DNA from: Asterias amurensis
Lineage: Eukaryota > Echinodermata > Asteroidea > Forcipulatida > Asteriidae
Length of the DNA: 64,000 nucleotides
Reading direction: 5' to 3'
Assembly (NCBI RefSeq): GCF_032118995.1
Contig: NC_092650.1
Span: 1,736,001-1,800,000 of the forward strand
In this document: positions 21,901 through 32,747 of the stretch, one piece after another
How the letters are laid out: each line of letters opens with the position of its first letter
How positions within the stretch are numbered: the stretch's first letter is position 1
Notes under the pieces: model-generated
Seen by the model: only the letters and a program-made list of their open reading frames with translations
Database searches by the model: none
Told to the model about the DNA's origin: nothing
Translations under genes and position numbers: made by a program

Positions 21901-24900
21901 AAAGATTGTAATATACTGAATTGGTCAGGGAAACGCTCCCTGGAACAACATCTCTAAGAACTATGAAATGTCACTGGACGCTTTTCGCAAGCTGTGTGAT
22001 TGATTATGCAGTGTTCCACTTACTTGGCAATGACTGCTCGTACATTCCTTGCAAAGAGCTTGGAGTCTTTTATCTCCTCTTCACTGGGTGTGTAGACTGG
22101 AAGGAAATTCACCTCCAGTTGATTGCTGAAGTTGCACAGGGTAAGCCAAAGAACCGTCAAGCTACAGTCAGAGGAAAAAACAAGGTCATTATTTATATGT
22201 ATTTGTTCAGCCTTCGGGATATATGTTTTTTAGCCCTTGAGAAAGACTCTACTAGGCTCGAAACATCAGGCCCTTTTTTCAATTATTACCATACTAATGG
22301 GAGACTTTGGAACGCTAGGTGGCAGCAGACTTACCAGGTAAATTCTCATCGTTTACGTAGTTCTGAGCATGCATGTATTATCGAGAACAAAGGGTTTTAC
22401 CTGGTAAGTCTGCTGCCACCAAGCGTCCCGAAAGTCCCCCATTTGATTGACACCTACGTGTTTTTTCATAATAAGTAAAATTGGGCTTGACTTACGCTCC
22501 TGGCCCATCCCACGTCCAGGTGAATGTGTCCAATGAATTCTTGTATTGAATTGCCACAGGTTGGACTGGAACCCCCGGGTAGAAAGCACCTGAAACAAAA
22601 CACAAAACAATCCATTTTGAATAATATGGTATATATACAAAAATGTTCCAAATACTTTTCAGGTTTCCAATAGAAGTGCCCTTTGCAAAATGAAAACGGC
22701 CTTTTCCTCTCAAAGATGAAATTCCAAGCCTGATTTATTTCTTTAGGCAAAAACATTTGCAACCAAAGCGCACCATAAATTGCATTTAAACAGTCCAAAA
22801 TATTATATACAACAATTTTTAATCTACAGAATGCCCCAAATCTGACCTCCTTTGAATGTGATGAGGCATGATCCATTGGTACAGGTGCCCTCTGGAAAGA
22901 TGGTGATCTGAGGCCAGTCGCTGTCCGGATCACATCGTCGTTTGATCTCGTTGATTGTCTTCAGCCTAGAGTTGGGATCCGTCCTTGATACGTAGACAGG
23001 TTGTAGGCAATCAACTAAGGCTGGATTAGAGTAGAGACGGGATAGGGGGGGGGGCAGAACAATGTATCTAATTATTAAAGGTTCACGATGGTTACGCACA
23101 AAACTAAAAACAAGGGGGCAAAAAGAGTACGGAAAATTAAGGAAAAGAACAGACTTTTTGAGAGAAAGTGACCTTTGAGAAGAAATGTTCTCATTTTCTT
23201 TAATGAAAAACCTGGGCATAAGAATAACATTATTGCAAAATATGGAAATTTCCAGGAAAATTATTAAAAGTAATTTGTGAGTTTTAGGGGTTTATAAAAA
23301 AATAACAACAAATATTTGGATTTTACTTCTAACATCAAATCTTCTTTTGCAAGACTACAAAAAAATTAAGGTTTTTCTAGTGTAAGCTGTACACACATGC
23401 ACAAGGCAGTCAAAATTCATGTCATGCAAATAAATGCAGCCATGAGACGGGGAGGGGAGGGGCATGCTTGGCAATACATACACATTCATGTTATTAAAGT
23501 TAGGTAACTCAGACATGCACTGAATATGTCTAACATTTGTAAAACTCCATCATATTCATAAGTTATTTTTTAAATGTAGCTCCCATCACACGTGTTACAT
23601 TATGAACGGTGAACCGTCTTTAGACGATGTGAATATAATGCAGAAAAAACAATGCAAGTGCATGCAGTCACAACAACCATACAAGTTTATTTCATTTTAA
23701 ACTTGGGCGGGGGGAGAGGGGGGTTTGAACAAAGAATTTACTCGAGTGGGATTCGAACCAACAACCTCCGGAATCGTGCAGGCGCTCTACCAACTGAGCT
23801 ATCTACATGTAGCCCTATATTGGCCGTCCCCCTACTTTGTCAATATCTTTGTTCGGGGTGCCAGTCAGAAGCCACATAAAACTGGGAAGCAGCAGCCAGG
23901 GGATCACCTTAATGGAATACGACTTCTTGTGTCAGTCACAAGGGCAACTGACTGGGTAAATTGTTAAACTGGAAGTTTTTTAAGCACACTTTGTCAGCAC
24001 TCATTTTGGTTATTATCCCCAGACATTAGCCTTAACCAGATGTTGTCCAGTGTGTACCTATTTGACCTCGCATTCATTTCACATGGTGACGCCAGTTAAT
24101 TCACACAAAACAACACTACATGATGAACACAACATTACGCACAACACACGCTGCATGCAGATGGTCAAAAGGGCCAGCTGACACAACATCACCTTGGACC
24201 AATCATAACACAGAACAGCTTACTTCACTGCATGTTTATCCAATGAGACTGTAAAGCCCAGTTTATTCCTGCGAATTTTGGTGACGCAACGATTGTTACG
24301 CGCTCCCTTTCCCTTTATGACGCAGTGAAATTCACTGTGCATGCAGCAGTCGCAGGAAGTAATGACCCGGTCTTAAGACCAGTGGCTGTCTAAGATAGGG
24401 GACCAGTGGCTGTCTAAGATAGGGGACCAGTGGCTGTCTAAGATAGGGGACCAGTGGCTGTCTAAGATAGGGGACCAGTCTAGGTAAATACAGCTGGGCA
24501 TGTTTCCATGACCTCAGTGGTGCGTCCAATGCAAGCAGTCTTTAATTTTCACTCTGACAACAATATCATAACATTTTCACATATGTCATTTGGGTGATTT
24601 CACTGGAAATATGAATACCAGCCGCTGCCCCTTCCCTCCACCAACCTCCCCCTGTCTTACTACTTGAATGCTTCCGTTACAGTACACCTGTATGCCTGTT
24701 TGTGTGTGTTGTGCTGCCATTAAGCCTACCCAGGTCGAAATTCTAGTTGAACCTAGTTAAACTGGATTTAACTGGAACTAGTTGAAAACCAGTTGATAAA
24801 CTAGTTAAACACAGTTAAAACCAGTTGGTTTAATATGGAAAATGGACAGACACCAACTGGTTTATAATTTAAACCTAGATGAACACAGTTAAACCTAGTC

Positions 24901-27900
24901 CAAACCAGTTGGTTAATATGGAAAATGGATGACTTTGGTCACTATCCAGTTGAACCAGTTGACCCCAGTAAACTGGGTTCAACTGGAATTTTGACCCGGG
25001 TATAGACTCCTACATTCAAAAGCCTAGACCATTAACTATTTGTTAACTATTTCTTCCAGCTTTTCTAGACTAAACTTTCTTGAGGAGTCAGGGGTCACAC
25101 AGCAGATGCAGTATTTTGCTAGTTATTAAATAGCATAAAGCCCGGTTCACACTTCCTGTGAATGCGAAGTGATTTTTGACGTCACATGGCTGTTTTCGCA
25201 GCGAATGTCAATTCAACTATTGCGAATTAATCAATGTAAAAATTTGTGTCACATTCGCATTCGCATTCGCATTCGCAGGAAGAATGAAGTGGACTTTAGT
25301 ATCACACACACACACACACACACGCAGGTATGTTTATATAGACCGAGGATTTATCGTTGTTCTCCCATTGTTTGGACATGGTTTATTTTTCAGACATCCC
25401 CATCGGTTTTGTACACAAAACACACAGACACACACACAGTGCCACCTACTTCTGAAAAGAGGGGTTTGCCTATTCTCAATCCGTGATACCCCGCTCAGCA
25501 CCTGATGACCTACAAACACGACCGACGGGTCGAAGAAGCTAGTGTGGGGTGCAATGACCAGAATGTGCGCTTCTGAGGGGGATGCCTGACGACCTTTGAC
25601 CTTGATCCTGTGGAACCCTAGGAGAAAGACGTGTATTCGACCGAGCCGCATCACAACGTTTTGTAGGGTTCTGTAACGGGAGATTTACGAATCGGTCAAA
25701 AACAATGTTTGGCAGAGTTCATTGTCTATAAATAGGAAAAACGGTTAACGATTATTTGGAGGCTGGCTGAATCTGTTGTAAAAAACAATGAAATGTTTGT
25801 TGCAGGTCATCAAGTTCAAAGGTCACCTACAGGGACTCTGCTGTAATAAAGAAATTGAAGGTCAAAATAATGCAATGTATTGCGGAGGTCATCAGGTTCA
25901 AAGGTCATCTGGGACAAATCAACTGAGAGCTATATTGGGTGGAACTAGTGGAACAAACTCAAATACACGGTCTTTGAAATGCCATAGAAAACTGTAGAAA
26001 AATCCAACATATTGAGCAAAGAGAAACTTAGAACGAGATTTTTGTAGATAATTAAGGTATAATTTTCAATTAATTTTAAAAGGTATAAAACTCCAACTGT
26101 AGGCCTACATGTACGTACATTTCTTTGGAACAGTCTTCCTGTGCATATTCGCCAGGCTACTCTGTGAAAAACTCATGTTTGAAGCTGCTTATTTTTAATC
26201 TGCTTACATATTAATATTTGTAATTGTATCTTTCACTTAAGGTATGTTTTATTGTTCTCTTTATATGCAATTACAGGCTTTTGCATTAGGCACTTCACAA
26301 ATGTCTTTATTATTATCATTAATATGAGGAACAGATGTAGCTATCCTCTGTACACAAAGGCATTAATCCATCCTTTAAGTATGAACATTGCCTTGAGACT
26401 ACAACATATTGTGTTTTATATTTATTTATTTCATTACTCGATAATAAAAAGTGTTGAAATGCTTTATACACAAACTAATAAATCTCGCCTGGCACCTGCA
26501 TACAGCTACAGGTGTATTAGTCCAAGGTTCAAATATTGTTAATCCATACAGCAGGAATGTCCTTGGTCTACGGTCCAACAGGGTCAGTGTCCACCCTTCA
26601 ATGACATTTTATTCTGAAATTCATCTATATGCAAGTAACACTTAGGCCAAATAATTATAAAAAAACATGCTTTTAAACGTCCTGCCCTTTGGTAAATAGG
26701 AAGGAGGTTGCCTGGGCTTTAAGCAAAAAATTAAAATCTGAGATGTTAAAATGTATAATTTTTTATGAAAAAGAAAAAAGATAGAGTTCAAAACTCTTGT
26801 TTTTATTTAAAAAAAGAAAAGAGGCAGCCTCTCAAAAGGAAACAGACCGGAACGCTAAACATGTTTTTTTAATGTTTGGGCCGAACAGGTGTTGAACCAC
26901 TGCACTAATGATATGGTCATTATACTGTGTACAATGGTATTGATTGAGCTACCTACCACTTATATTTTTATTACATAATTAACTTTTATTAACCCAGACA
27001 GGGTTTTATTTGTGAACAAACTGAACTAGTGTTGAATAAAAATAACAGGCTGCCTTTACAAAAGCAATTATCTCAGCAGTTGATCTGAACATGCTCCATG
27101 ATCTGAATAAAGAGTTTATTTTATGGTATTATCTTTGGTTAATACAGAAAGCAAGAGATATGTAGTGTTTAATCAGTGATGTTTTGGATTGTTGTTAGGC
27201 TCTTTATACCCGGAAAGCTTCTCCAACATGGGCCATGTGAACTATTCTGAGTTTGTTTAGTAAACCCTTTTTGTTGTGTAGCCAGGGCTCGAGGTCAACA
27301 CTGGACCACAGGCCGGAGGCATGTGATTTTAGCCAGGGGCCAGTCAACATACACTGGGACAAGCTTGGTGCTCATGTGTTTTTCAATTGGATAAATTTCC
27401 TCATTGTGTAATTTCCTTGTAAAAAAAGTTGACTGTGAATTATCTTTCATTCCGCTTTCAAGAGTATCGAAGTATTCTTACACATTGACACTAATGATCA
27501 GATAAATCTCTCTCAGCGCTTGTCCCAAAACAGCTAAAACGTGAAACTGAGTTGATAGAATTCTTCTTGTTTTAATCCGGTCTTGTAAAATATACATTAT
27601 GTATTCTGGTCCAGTGAACATTTCGAGCTACAAACTTTGCAGTTTTGTGGATTTTTTCTTCAAATTCGAGCCTTGGTGGCTCTATCATCATTAGAATCAA
27701 GTGATGGTGCTACTAACATTATTGTGATGATGACATCATGTGCATTGGGATCATAGATCATAGAATTAAATAACTAGATCGGCCACGCGTACATACGCGG
27801 GTTCTGGCATGGGGGCAGCCATTAGCCTATCTCCAATGTGTATCTTCTACCAGCGCGTTCATGCGTGGTTAAAGGCCTACCTCCCATGTTCATTTTCTGC

Positions 27901-30900
27901 GCAATGCCACCAGCACGTCACTTTTAAATGCGTCCATGAAAAAATTGAAATGTTTGTAGGTATTGTATTCTATATCTATGATTTGGATAGTTACCTGAAA
28001 CAAAGTCTCAAACTTCTTACAAATTCTAACAAAAACTAAACAAAAAAATCTAAACTTACAAAATTCAAGATAATACCATATGTAACAAGTAGACTTTGCA
28101 GTGTGCCTGCACGGTTTTACTCTATTGTATTTATTTATTTATTTATTTGCAAGATTCCATATACCCAGACATGCTTTATATCAGTTTGTCAAGTGTTTGA
28201 TCAGTAATCTAAACTTGTCATGCACTAACAGTATGTAAAGTTTGTGATTTACACATCTATAGTTAGGTGCTTGGTATGGAGTAGTGACAGGGTGCAACAA
28301 ACAGTATGATATGAAGCTCTGTTGGTGGGCAGACAGACAGCATGCCCGGCGGAAAGACAGACAGAAACTAAGAGGGAAAAAACCCTTCATAATGATGCAG
28401 CTTCAATGTACCAAACTAATTCCCTCCAGAGATGTGTCTCAAATTTTCACGTGAAGGGAAAGTGTAACTTTGGTTTTTGAAACCATTTGCTTTTATCATG
28501 TACAGTACTAAGAAATAATAATAAAAAAAATTAAAAAAACTTTCTTCCAGACTTTAGCCAAGTGTTGGTAATGTGTCCATAATGTAAAATTACAGAGCTG
28601 CATCATGTTAAAGGTAGACTTTATGACTAAAAATGCACTACTTCTACTTCTACTTATACTTTACTACTCGGCAAAGTCTCATGATGGGATATCACGCCAA
28701 GATTACGCACGCGTTTGACCGATGAAGCAATGAGTACATGCTCAAATGTAGGCAAGTGAAAGATGAAAAAAATGATATAAATGAAGCATGCCTCAACATA
28801 CAACAAGCAACCCAGGCAACCGCAACTATGAACGCTGCGTTCCAGAACTGCGTTCCAAAACACATCATCAAAACCTACGTGAAAGCAATGGGTATTCTTT
28901 CATCCCGGATTGAACAATCACTGTTGGGTAGTCCATCAGATAGAAAATTAGCCCGTCGAAAAGAGTGGTGTGGCAGGCAGCCACAATGACGGGGGCCTCC
29001 TTTTTGGAAGCTTGCCTACCGCGCACGTCAACGCGGTGGAATCCCATCGCAAAAAACATCAACCGGTAGGCAAAACCCATCGGGAACCTGCGTAAAAAAC
29101 TGTGGAAACAAAATCAACAGACCTCAAGTTTAATTTTAGTTTTATTGCGTAACCCCTGACCCCAGACTTACGTTTTGAAAAAAACAAGTGATGAACAGGG
29201 TGAAATGTACACATGAAGTGATGTACATGTATGAATACTGTGAAACAAACACAATGTGGTGCGTACACATAAATGATGCATTCCTTCCAAAATACATTCG
29301 TACAGTATTGCCATAGCTACTAAATGAAAAAAAAAAAAAACTTTTAAAACGAGGCACCTGGCAACTGTGTACCCGTACTGCATACATGTGTTCCTTTTTA
29401 AAGGTCAATTTATTTTACTTCAATAAAGTTGTTTTACAAAGAAAGTGAATCTACATTGCACACATTTTTTTAACAGAACACAAAACTTTCAAATACAATG
29501 TTGAAGTCAAGGTCATTTATATTATTATTAAGTAAAATATATAAAAACTTTTGAACTTGTTGTTTTGTCCATAATGTTTTGTCCATAAATAACATTGTTC
29601 TGACTAAGGCCTATCAATTAAGTAAATAAACATACACACATTACACAACTCTGGATTGTGCAAAATGTGTATTTTCTGGGCACCTGGAATTCGCATTTAT
29701 TTGTTTTACAGCAAATAAATTACACACAACTTTATACAATCACACTACGTGTATTAGTACTGGTATGATGTGTTATCAGCAAATATTTGTTCAGTGATTA
29801 CAATAACTGCCTGTATTTATATTAATAATAATACTGATTGTGTGACATTAAAAAAAAAGTTTCTTCACATGCCCAAAGGGCGAAACAAGCAGCAAACTGT
29901 GGACCAATGCAAAAATTTGTATATATAATATATCTTTTTATTTTAGATCAAATTTATACACAAATCGTCCATAGGATAAACCGTTTGAATGCCCAGATTG
30001 CACAGTGTGGCTCTATAAAGTAAAAAAAAAAACATTCAAAGGACCTTAGTTCATTTCAGATTCCTTAGTTTAGAATACCCAAAAGTTTTAAAAAATCCTG
30101 GAGAGAACTTTCATAACAAAATAGCAAGTGATTAACCATTTCAAGGAAAAACTAAAATGGGTAACTCTGAAATAATTAACTAAAAACCTCCAGATTCAGG
30201 CGCCAGTGCTCTACAAACTTGAATAAGCCCTACATTTAATAAGCCCTATGTTTGGTTGTAATAGGTCACACAAAGGTTGATATGGTTTATCTCTGTGATA
30301 CACGGAGATAAAACCAGGTTCTTTTGCTTAATTTTTTTCCCCTTTTTAGCACATGCTAAAAATGTACTACAAAAGAACCTGCTTTATCCCTCCACAAAAC
30401 CAAGGTTTTAGACAAGATTTTGTAAAAGGGCCTCCAAATTTGGTGGGAATTAAAATAAAAAATTGATGTCCAAATTGTTCTCATAAAAATACAATATAGT
30501 GTAAATTAGAGATAAAATAAGTTGTCAAAACTTAAAGACCCTGGACACTATTGGTAATTGTCAAAGACCAGTCTCACTTGGTGTATCTCAACATTAAATG
30601 CATATATATAATAACAAACCTGTGGAAATTTGAGCTCAATCGTTCATCAAAGTTGCGAGATAATAATGAAAGAAAAAACATCCTTGTCACACGAAGTTGT
30701 GTGTTTTTAGATGCTTGATTTCGAGACCTCAAATTCTAAATCTGAGGTCTCTAAATGAAACTAGTGGAAAATAACTTATTTCTCGAAAACTACTCCACTT
30801 CAGAGGGAGCCTTTTCTCACAATGTTTTATATGACCAACCTCTCCCTATTACTTGTTACCAAGTGACATTTTATGCTAATAATTATTTTAAGTTACTACC

Positions 30901-32747
30901 AACAGTGTCTACTGCCTTTAAACCAGACACCCCTCTGGCTAACACCTCAAACCATCCTACCTCCATGCTCCAACTAAATCCACATCACCCCAATGTATAT
31001 GTTATGTCTCAACTAATTACACAGTAGCACAGACAGGATATCATCAAAAAAGGAAATGTTAATTATTTGATTAAAATGCTGAGACACAGGATACTTATAC
31101 TTACGTGTTACATTGTATTCAAAAGTAATTTTTACTCGTAATTGTTTTGCTAGAAACCTTTTTCTGGTAAGTGGTAAGCATAATTATTTTGTGCTTAGCT
31201 ACATGTACTTTGTGTGCTTCTAAAAGTATCTCAATGAAATTGGGTAAAGGCCTACTATGGTAAGGATTTAACCTCTGAACAAAGTTTCTTTTTTTACTTG
31301 GCCTATTAAGTTTGGTAAGTTTGTCTGTTCACCCTAACCAAACAATGCACTCCTCTGGTGTCCACCATATTTCAGAAAGATTAATGTACTGACCTGCGCC
31401 AACCCATTAGTGGTTGCTGTTCTCCTTCCGTGTCTTTCTGACCAAGAAGAATAAGACGACAGAATATCCAATCAACGGAGAGAAATAAAATGGCCATGAC
31501 GGCACGAAGCGGAGCGATCGTCACTGACATCAAACCGATCTGTTTGGGGTCAAATTTGAACCATTTTGTTAAAAATTCTAAATCATTATTGTGGAAATTA
31601 TTTTTATCAAATTCTAGACTTCAGAAGTGTTACTGCAGTAATGCTTCTCACATTAAAATTTTGGGCCATAAAAACTGAATAGGTTTTTACATTTATACTT
31701 CGAAGTGAAATGTTTCTCAAAATGCTTAAATATAATATCAAAAGCTACTGTAGGCTTCTTACCAATAGTTGCCATTGCTATTAATTTTAAGAGTGAAAAC
31801 CAAACATACCTTCCCTTTAATTGTCAGCCCCTACTACACGTGTATAACACGTATACAAAAAAACACGTAAAAAAAACCATAAAACCAAAACCTTTATCCT
31901 GTTTTCAGATTTCAACCACACTTTGTTTCCTTCATCCTTCACCAGTTTAGACAACTTCCTTCAGAGTCCAATGACAAGTCAAGGTGTAGTATTTTGTAGA
32001 TTGTTAAAAACATATAAATGTTTAACCAACCAAAGTACTATTTTCTACCTTCCACGCACGCCCTTTCTGTTAGTATTTTTATAGGGCACATTTTTCTCTA
32101 AATGTACATACTTCTCCTGGTTTGATTTTAACAACTTTGAATATTGATAAATTTTCAATTCTTGGAGAAAACTCTAAATTTAAAAGCACTTCTGACCCTG
32201 CCATTTTTAGGCTAGAATAGAAATTTTTGTAATATTTAGGGCCTACTAAAATACTATTGTAACTATAATAACAAATACATGATAAATTGGTTTAATTTCC
32301 ATGTTTTTATTACTTTATATATTTATTACTTGATATTACTTGATCAAAGAAATAGTCAGAGAAGTTTAAAGAAGAAAAAAGTTGCATTAATTTAAAAAAC
32401 AATAATAACATTATTTATTTTGTTTTGTTTTACTTTTATTTTTAAAAATAAAATTACAACAAAACAACAACACAACAAACACGAGAAGATCCCATGCCAA
32501 AATCATTAAAAATAGTTTGAGCAAATACTATAGCAACATTGACTCAACTTAAGAATCCTTTAAGAGCTATCTTGCCTTCAGATTAATGCTCATAAGTCAA
32601 AATTGCATTGTAAATACTCACCCTAATCTTATCCGCCAAAGTCAATTTGAGTTTGTGCACAAATGGATTCCGTATCGTAGGCATGATCAGAGATTTCGAT
32701 CGTGGTATCCGCTCCATCATCACATGTTTTCGCGGCTGTTGTTCCAT
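18908..32747 (-). CDS. LPCAT2: Lysophosphatidylcholine acyltransferase (LPCAT1/2 type) with EF-hands and a mutually exclusive exon pair
   Basis: Transfers acyl-CoA acyl chains to lysophosphatidylcholine or lyso-PAF at the ER or lipid droplets. Constitutive exons on the minus strand: 32622-32747, 31394-31539, 22847-23020, 22496-22589, 22024-22161, 21406-21531, 20987-21134, 20337-20435, 19726-19864, 18908-19119. Between exons 2 and 4, one of two 221-nt exons is used (28879-29099 or 25450-25670), giving 540 aa either way (human LPCAT2 544). Features in order: NPFVHKLKLTLADKIR near the start; a membrane segment about 45-75; HX4D at 133-139 (HTTLFD or HTSFFD); FPEGTCTN at 206-213; VTDHTFEDC; a canonical EF-hand loop D390 to E401 (DRDGSGKIDFRE); a degenerate second loop; a third EF loop at 461-472; and C-terminal KKRD, a KKXX ER-retrieval motif. 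IDFREYVIG resembles LPCAT2 more than LPCAT1, but a pre-duplication ancestor of both is possible. Head to head with PARP2. Confidence 0.95.
19391..19555. mobile_element. Inverted-repeat family L copy in LPCAT intron
   Basis: AAGCCGGGTTCATATTTCCTG at the left, then GCGAATTTTACGTCACATG and CATCAAAATTTGTATCGC, shared with 4776 and 25138. Confidence 0.65.
20124..20222 (+). repeat. Interspersed repeat family Y fragment
   Basis: GGGCTAGAATTTGGGGGAAA, CCACAAGACCGCAGGG, TAACTGGACCAGAATTT. The same ordered phrases occur at 43710-43812 and 49113-49533. Confidence 0.55.
20483..20778 (-). mobile_element. tRNA-derived SINE, family G, in LPCAT intron
   Basis: On the minus strand a tRNA-like head with a B box close to GGATTTGAATCCCAGTC, then CGTGACACTTGTG, GGGTATAAATGGGTACC, CACGGCAGCCAAGGGC and a 3' part AAAATGTGCTATTTAAGAAC. 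About 300 bp, the same layout as 42203-42530. Confidence 0.75.
20797..20968 (+). repeat. Interspersed repeat family K copy
   Basis: CATACTGAGAAGTCTCC, CGATAGTAGAATATATAGCA, AAGTAGATACACACATGGTG, TTACCGCAAACC, ACCATGCAATGC, in the same order as at 10150 and 39100. It ends next to LPCAT exon 8. Confidence 0.65.
21718..21882 (+). mobile_element. 5'-truncated SINE family H copy in LPCAT intron
   Basis: CAGCACCTTGTAAACCATTA, GGCGCTTTGTATCATTTGG and GCGTTATAAATACGG, then an (ATT)n tail. Matches the 3' portion of the full copy at 60945-61318. Confidence 0.65.
22297..22441. mobile_element. 145-bp near-perfect inverted-repeat element in LPCAT intron
   Basis: GGTGGCAGCAGACTTACCAG at the left faces CTGGTAAGTCTGCTGCCACC exactly, within longer GGGGACTTT-type ends. 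The arms contain splice-like CAG and GGTAAA strings. It lies 55 bp from the 3' side of LPCAT exon 5. Confidence 0.85.
23540..23870 (-). mobile_element. tRNA-derived SINE with a well-preserved tRNA head
   Basis: On the minus strand GATAGCTCAGTTGGTAGAGC (D-arm and A box) is followed 30 nt later by GGTTCGAATCCCACTCGAG (B box). The anticodon stem and acceptor do not pair cleanly, so it is read as a SINE rather than a tRNA gene. Outer limits are approximate. Confidence 0.6.
24255..24360. repeat. Family L fragment
   Basis: AAGCCCAGTTTATTCCTGCG, then GTGACGCAACGATTG and TGCAGCAGTCGCAGGAAG resemble diverged family L ends. Confidence 0.45.
24379..24480. repeat. 24-bp tandem repeat, about four identical units
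   Basis: The unit GACCAGTGGCTGTCTAAGAT plus AGGG repeats without visible change, with a partial fifth unit (GACCAGT). Lies in the 2.4-kb intron between LPCAT exons 3b and 4. Confidence 0.9.
24728..25003. mobile_element. Inverted-repeat element built of AACTGGTT-type repeats
   Basis: CCAGGTCGAAATTCTAGTTG at the left faces CAACTGGAATTTTGACCCGG at the right. The interior is nearly all CCAGTT/AACTGG words, with GTTAATATGGAAAATGGA occurring twice. Confidence 0.7.
25138..25290. mobile_element. Inverted-repeat family L copy in LPCAT intron
   Basis: AAGCCCGGTTCACACTTCCTG, GACGTCACATGGCTG, then (CATTCG)4 at 25256-25275. Ends CAGGAAG. Confidence 0.65.
25302..25324. repeat. (CA)n microsatellite
   Basis: About eleven CA units close to LPCAT exon 3b, with a second CA-rich patch at 25418-25438. 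Confidence 0.85.
25450..25670 (-). other. LPCAT2: LPCAT alternative exon 3b (catalytic block, HTSFFD version)
   Basis: Encodes LLGFHRIKVKGRQASPSEAH, then APHTSFFD with the HX4D motif, then VSRIENRQTPLFR, which resembles the VSRNENAQVPLIGR segment of LPCAT2. The acceptor is GTTACAG and the donor A|GTAGGT. It is 221 nt, phase 2 in and 1 out, the same as exon 3a. About 18 of 31 residues from GFHR to FD match exon 3a, so the two exons arose by duplication. Confidence 0.9.
26095..26320 (+). mobile_element. LINE 3' end in LPCAT intron
   Basis: TGGAACAGTCTTCCTGTGCA encodes WNSLPVHIRQATL, the typical last residues of a LINE reverse transcriptase, then a 3' UTR with CAGGCTTTTGCATTAGGC. The same UTR is seen at 57130-57310 on the other strand. 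Severely 5'-truncated. Confidence 0.65.
26321..28640. other. Intronic stretch of LPCAT without recognised elements
   Basis: AT-rich intron between exons 3a and 3b. A (TTTA)5 run is at 28128-28148. A diverged family Y-like phrase is at 27289-27360. Any regulatory sequence for the exon 3 choice would be expected here, but none can be named by eye. Confidence 0.35.
28879..29099 (-). other. LPCAT2: LPCAT alternative exon 3a (catalytic block, HTTLFD version)
   Basis: Encodes MGFHRVDVRGRQASKKEAP, then ACHTTLFD with the HX4D His and Asp, then a divergent segment ending KEYPLLS. The acceptor CCACAG after a T-rich tract gives 221 nt. A second in-frame acceptor (ACGCAG) 12 nt downstream gives 209 nt (28879-29087). 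The donor is C|GTAGGT. Phase 2 in and 1 out match exons 2 and 4. The segment after HX4D (TVIVQSGMKEYP) resembles LPCAT1 more than exon 3b does. Confidence 0.88.
30306..30389. mobile_element. 84-bp hairpin element in LPCAT intron 2
   Basis: GATAAAACCAGGTTCTTTTG faces CAAAAGAACCTGCTTTATC around a TTAGCACATGCTAAAA-type inner hairpin. Confidence 0.6.
30532..30921 (+). mobile_element. Full-length inverted-repeat family A copy
   Basis: TTAAAGACCCTGGACACTA to GTGTCTACTGCCTTTAA, 390 bp, with no nested insertion. An inner hairpin ATTTCGAGACCTCAAATTC faces AATCTGAGGTCTC. The best copy for defining the family. Confidence 0.85.
31128..31248. repeat. Family E fragment
   Basis: ATTTTGTGCTTAGCTACATG and CTCAATGAAATTGGGT match the right half of family E. 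Confidence 0.5.

Noticed and set aside
21921-22478. 185-aa plus-strand open frame
   Set aside because: It is antisense to LPCAT exon 6 and runs through an inverted-repeat element. The minus strand carries the conserved protein.
23745-23810. Possible tRNA gene on the minus strand
   Set aside because: A and B boxes are good, but the acceptor and anticodon stems do not pair, and SINE body sequence follows. The same holds for the heads at 2884, 13380, 37550 and 57640.
24379-24480. CRISPR-like regular repeats
   Set aside because: The units are directly adjacent with no spacers, and the DNA is animal nuclear.
24332-24529. Open frame with a repeated LVPYLRQP-type unit
   Set aside because: It comes from the 24-bp tandem array in the LPCAT intron, for the same reason.
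25169-25505. Two overlapping plus-strand open frames with HTHTHT runs
   Set aside because: They are produced by the (CA)n microsatellite and the strand opposite LPCAT exon 3b.
25450-29099. Two separate LPCAT genes interleaved
   Set aside because: Only one set of N-terminal and C-terminal exons exists, and both catalytic exons have matching size and phases with it. Alternative exons explain this more simply.
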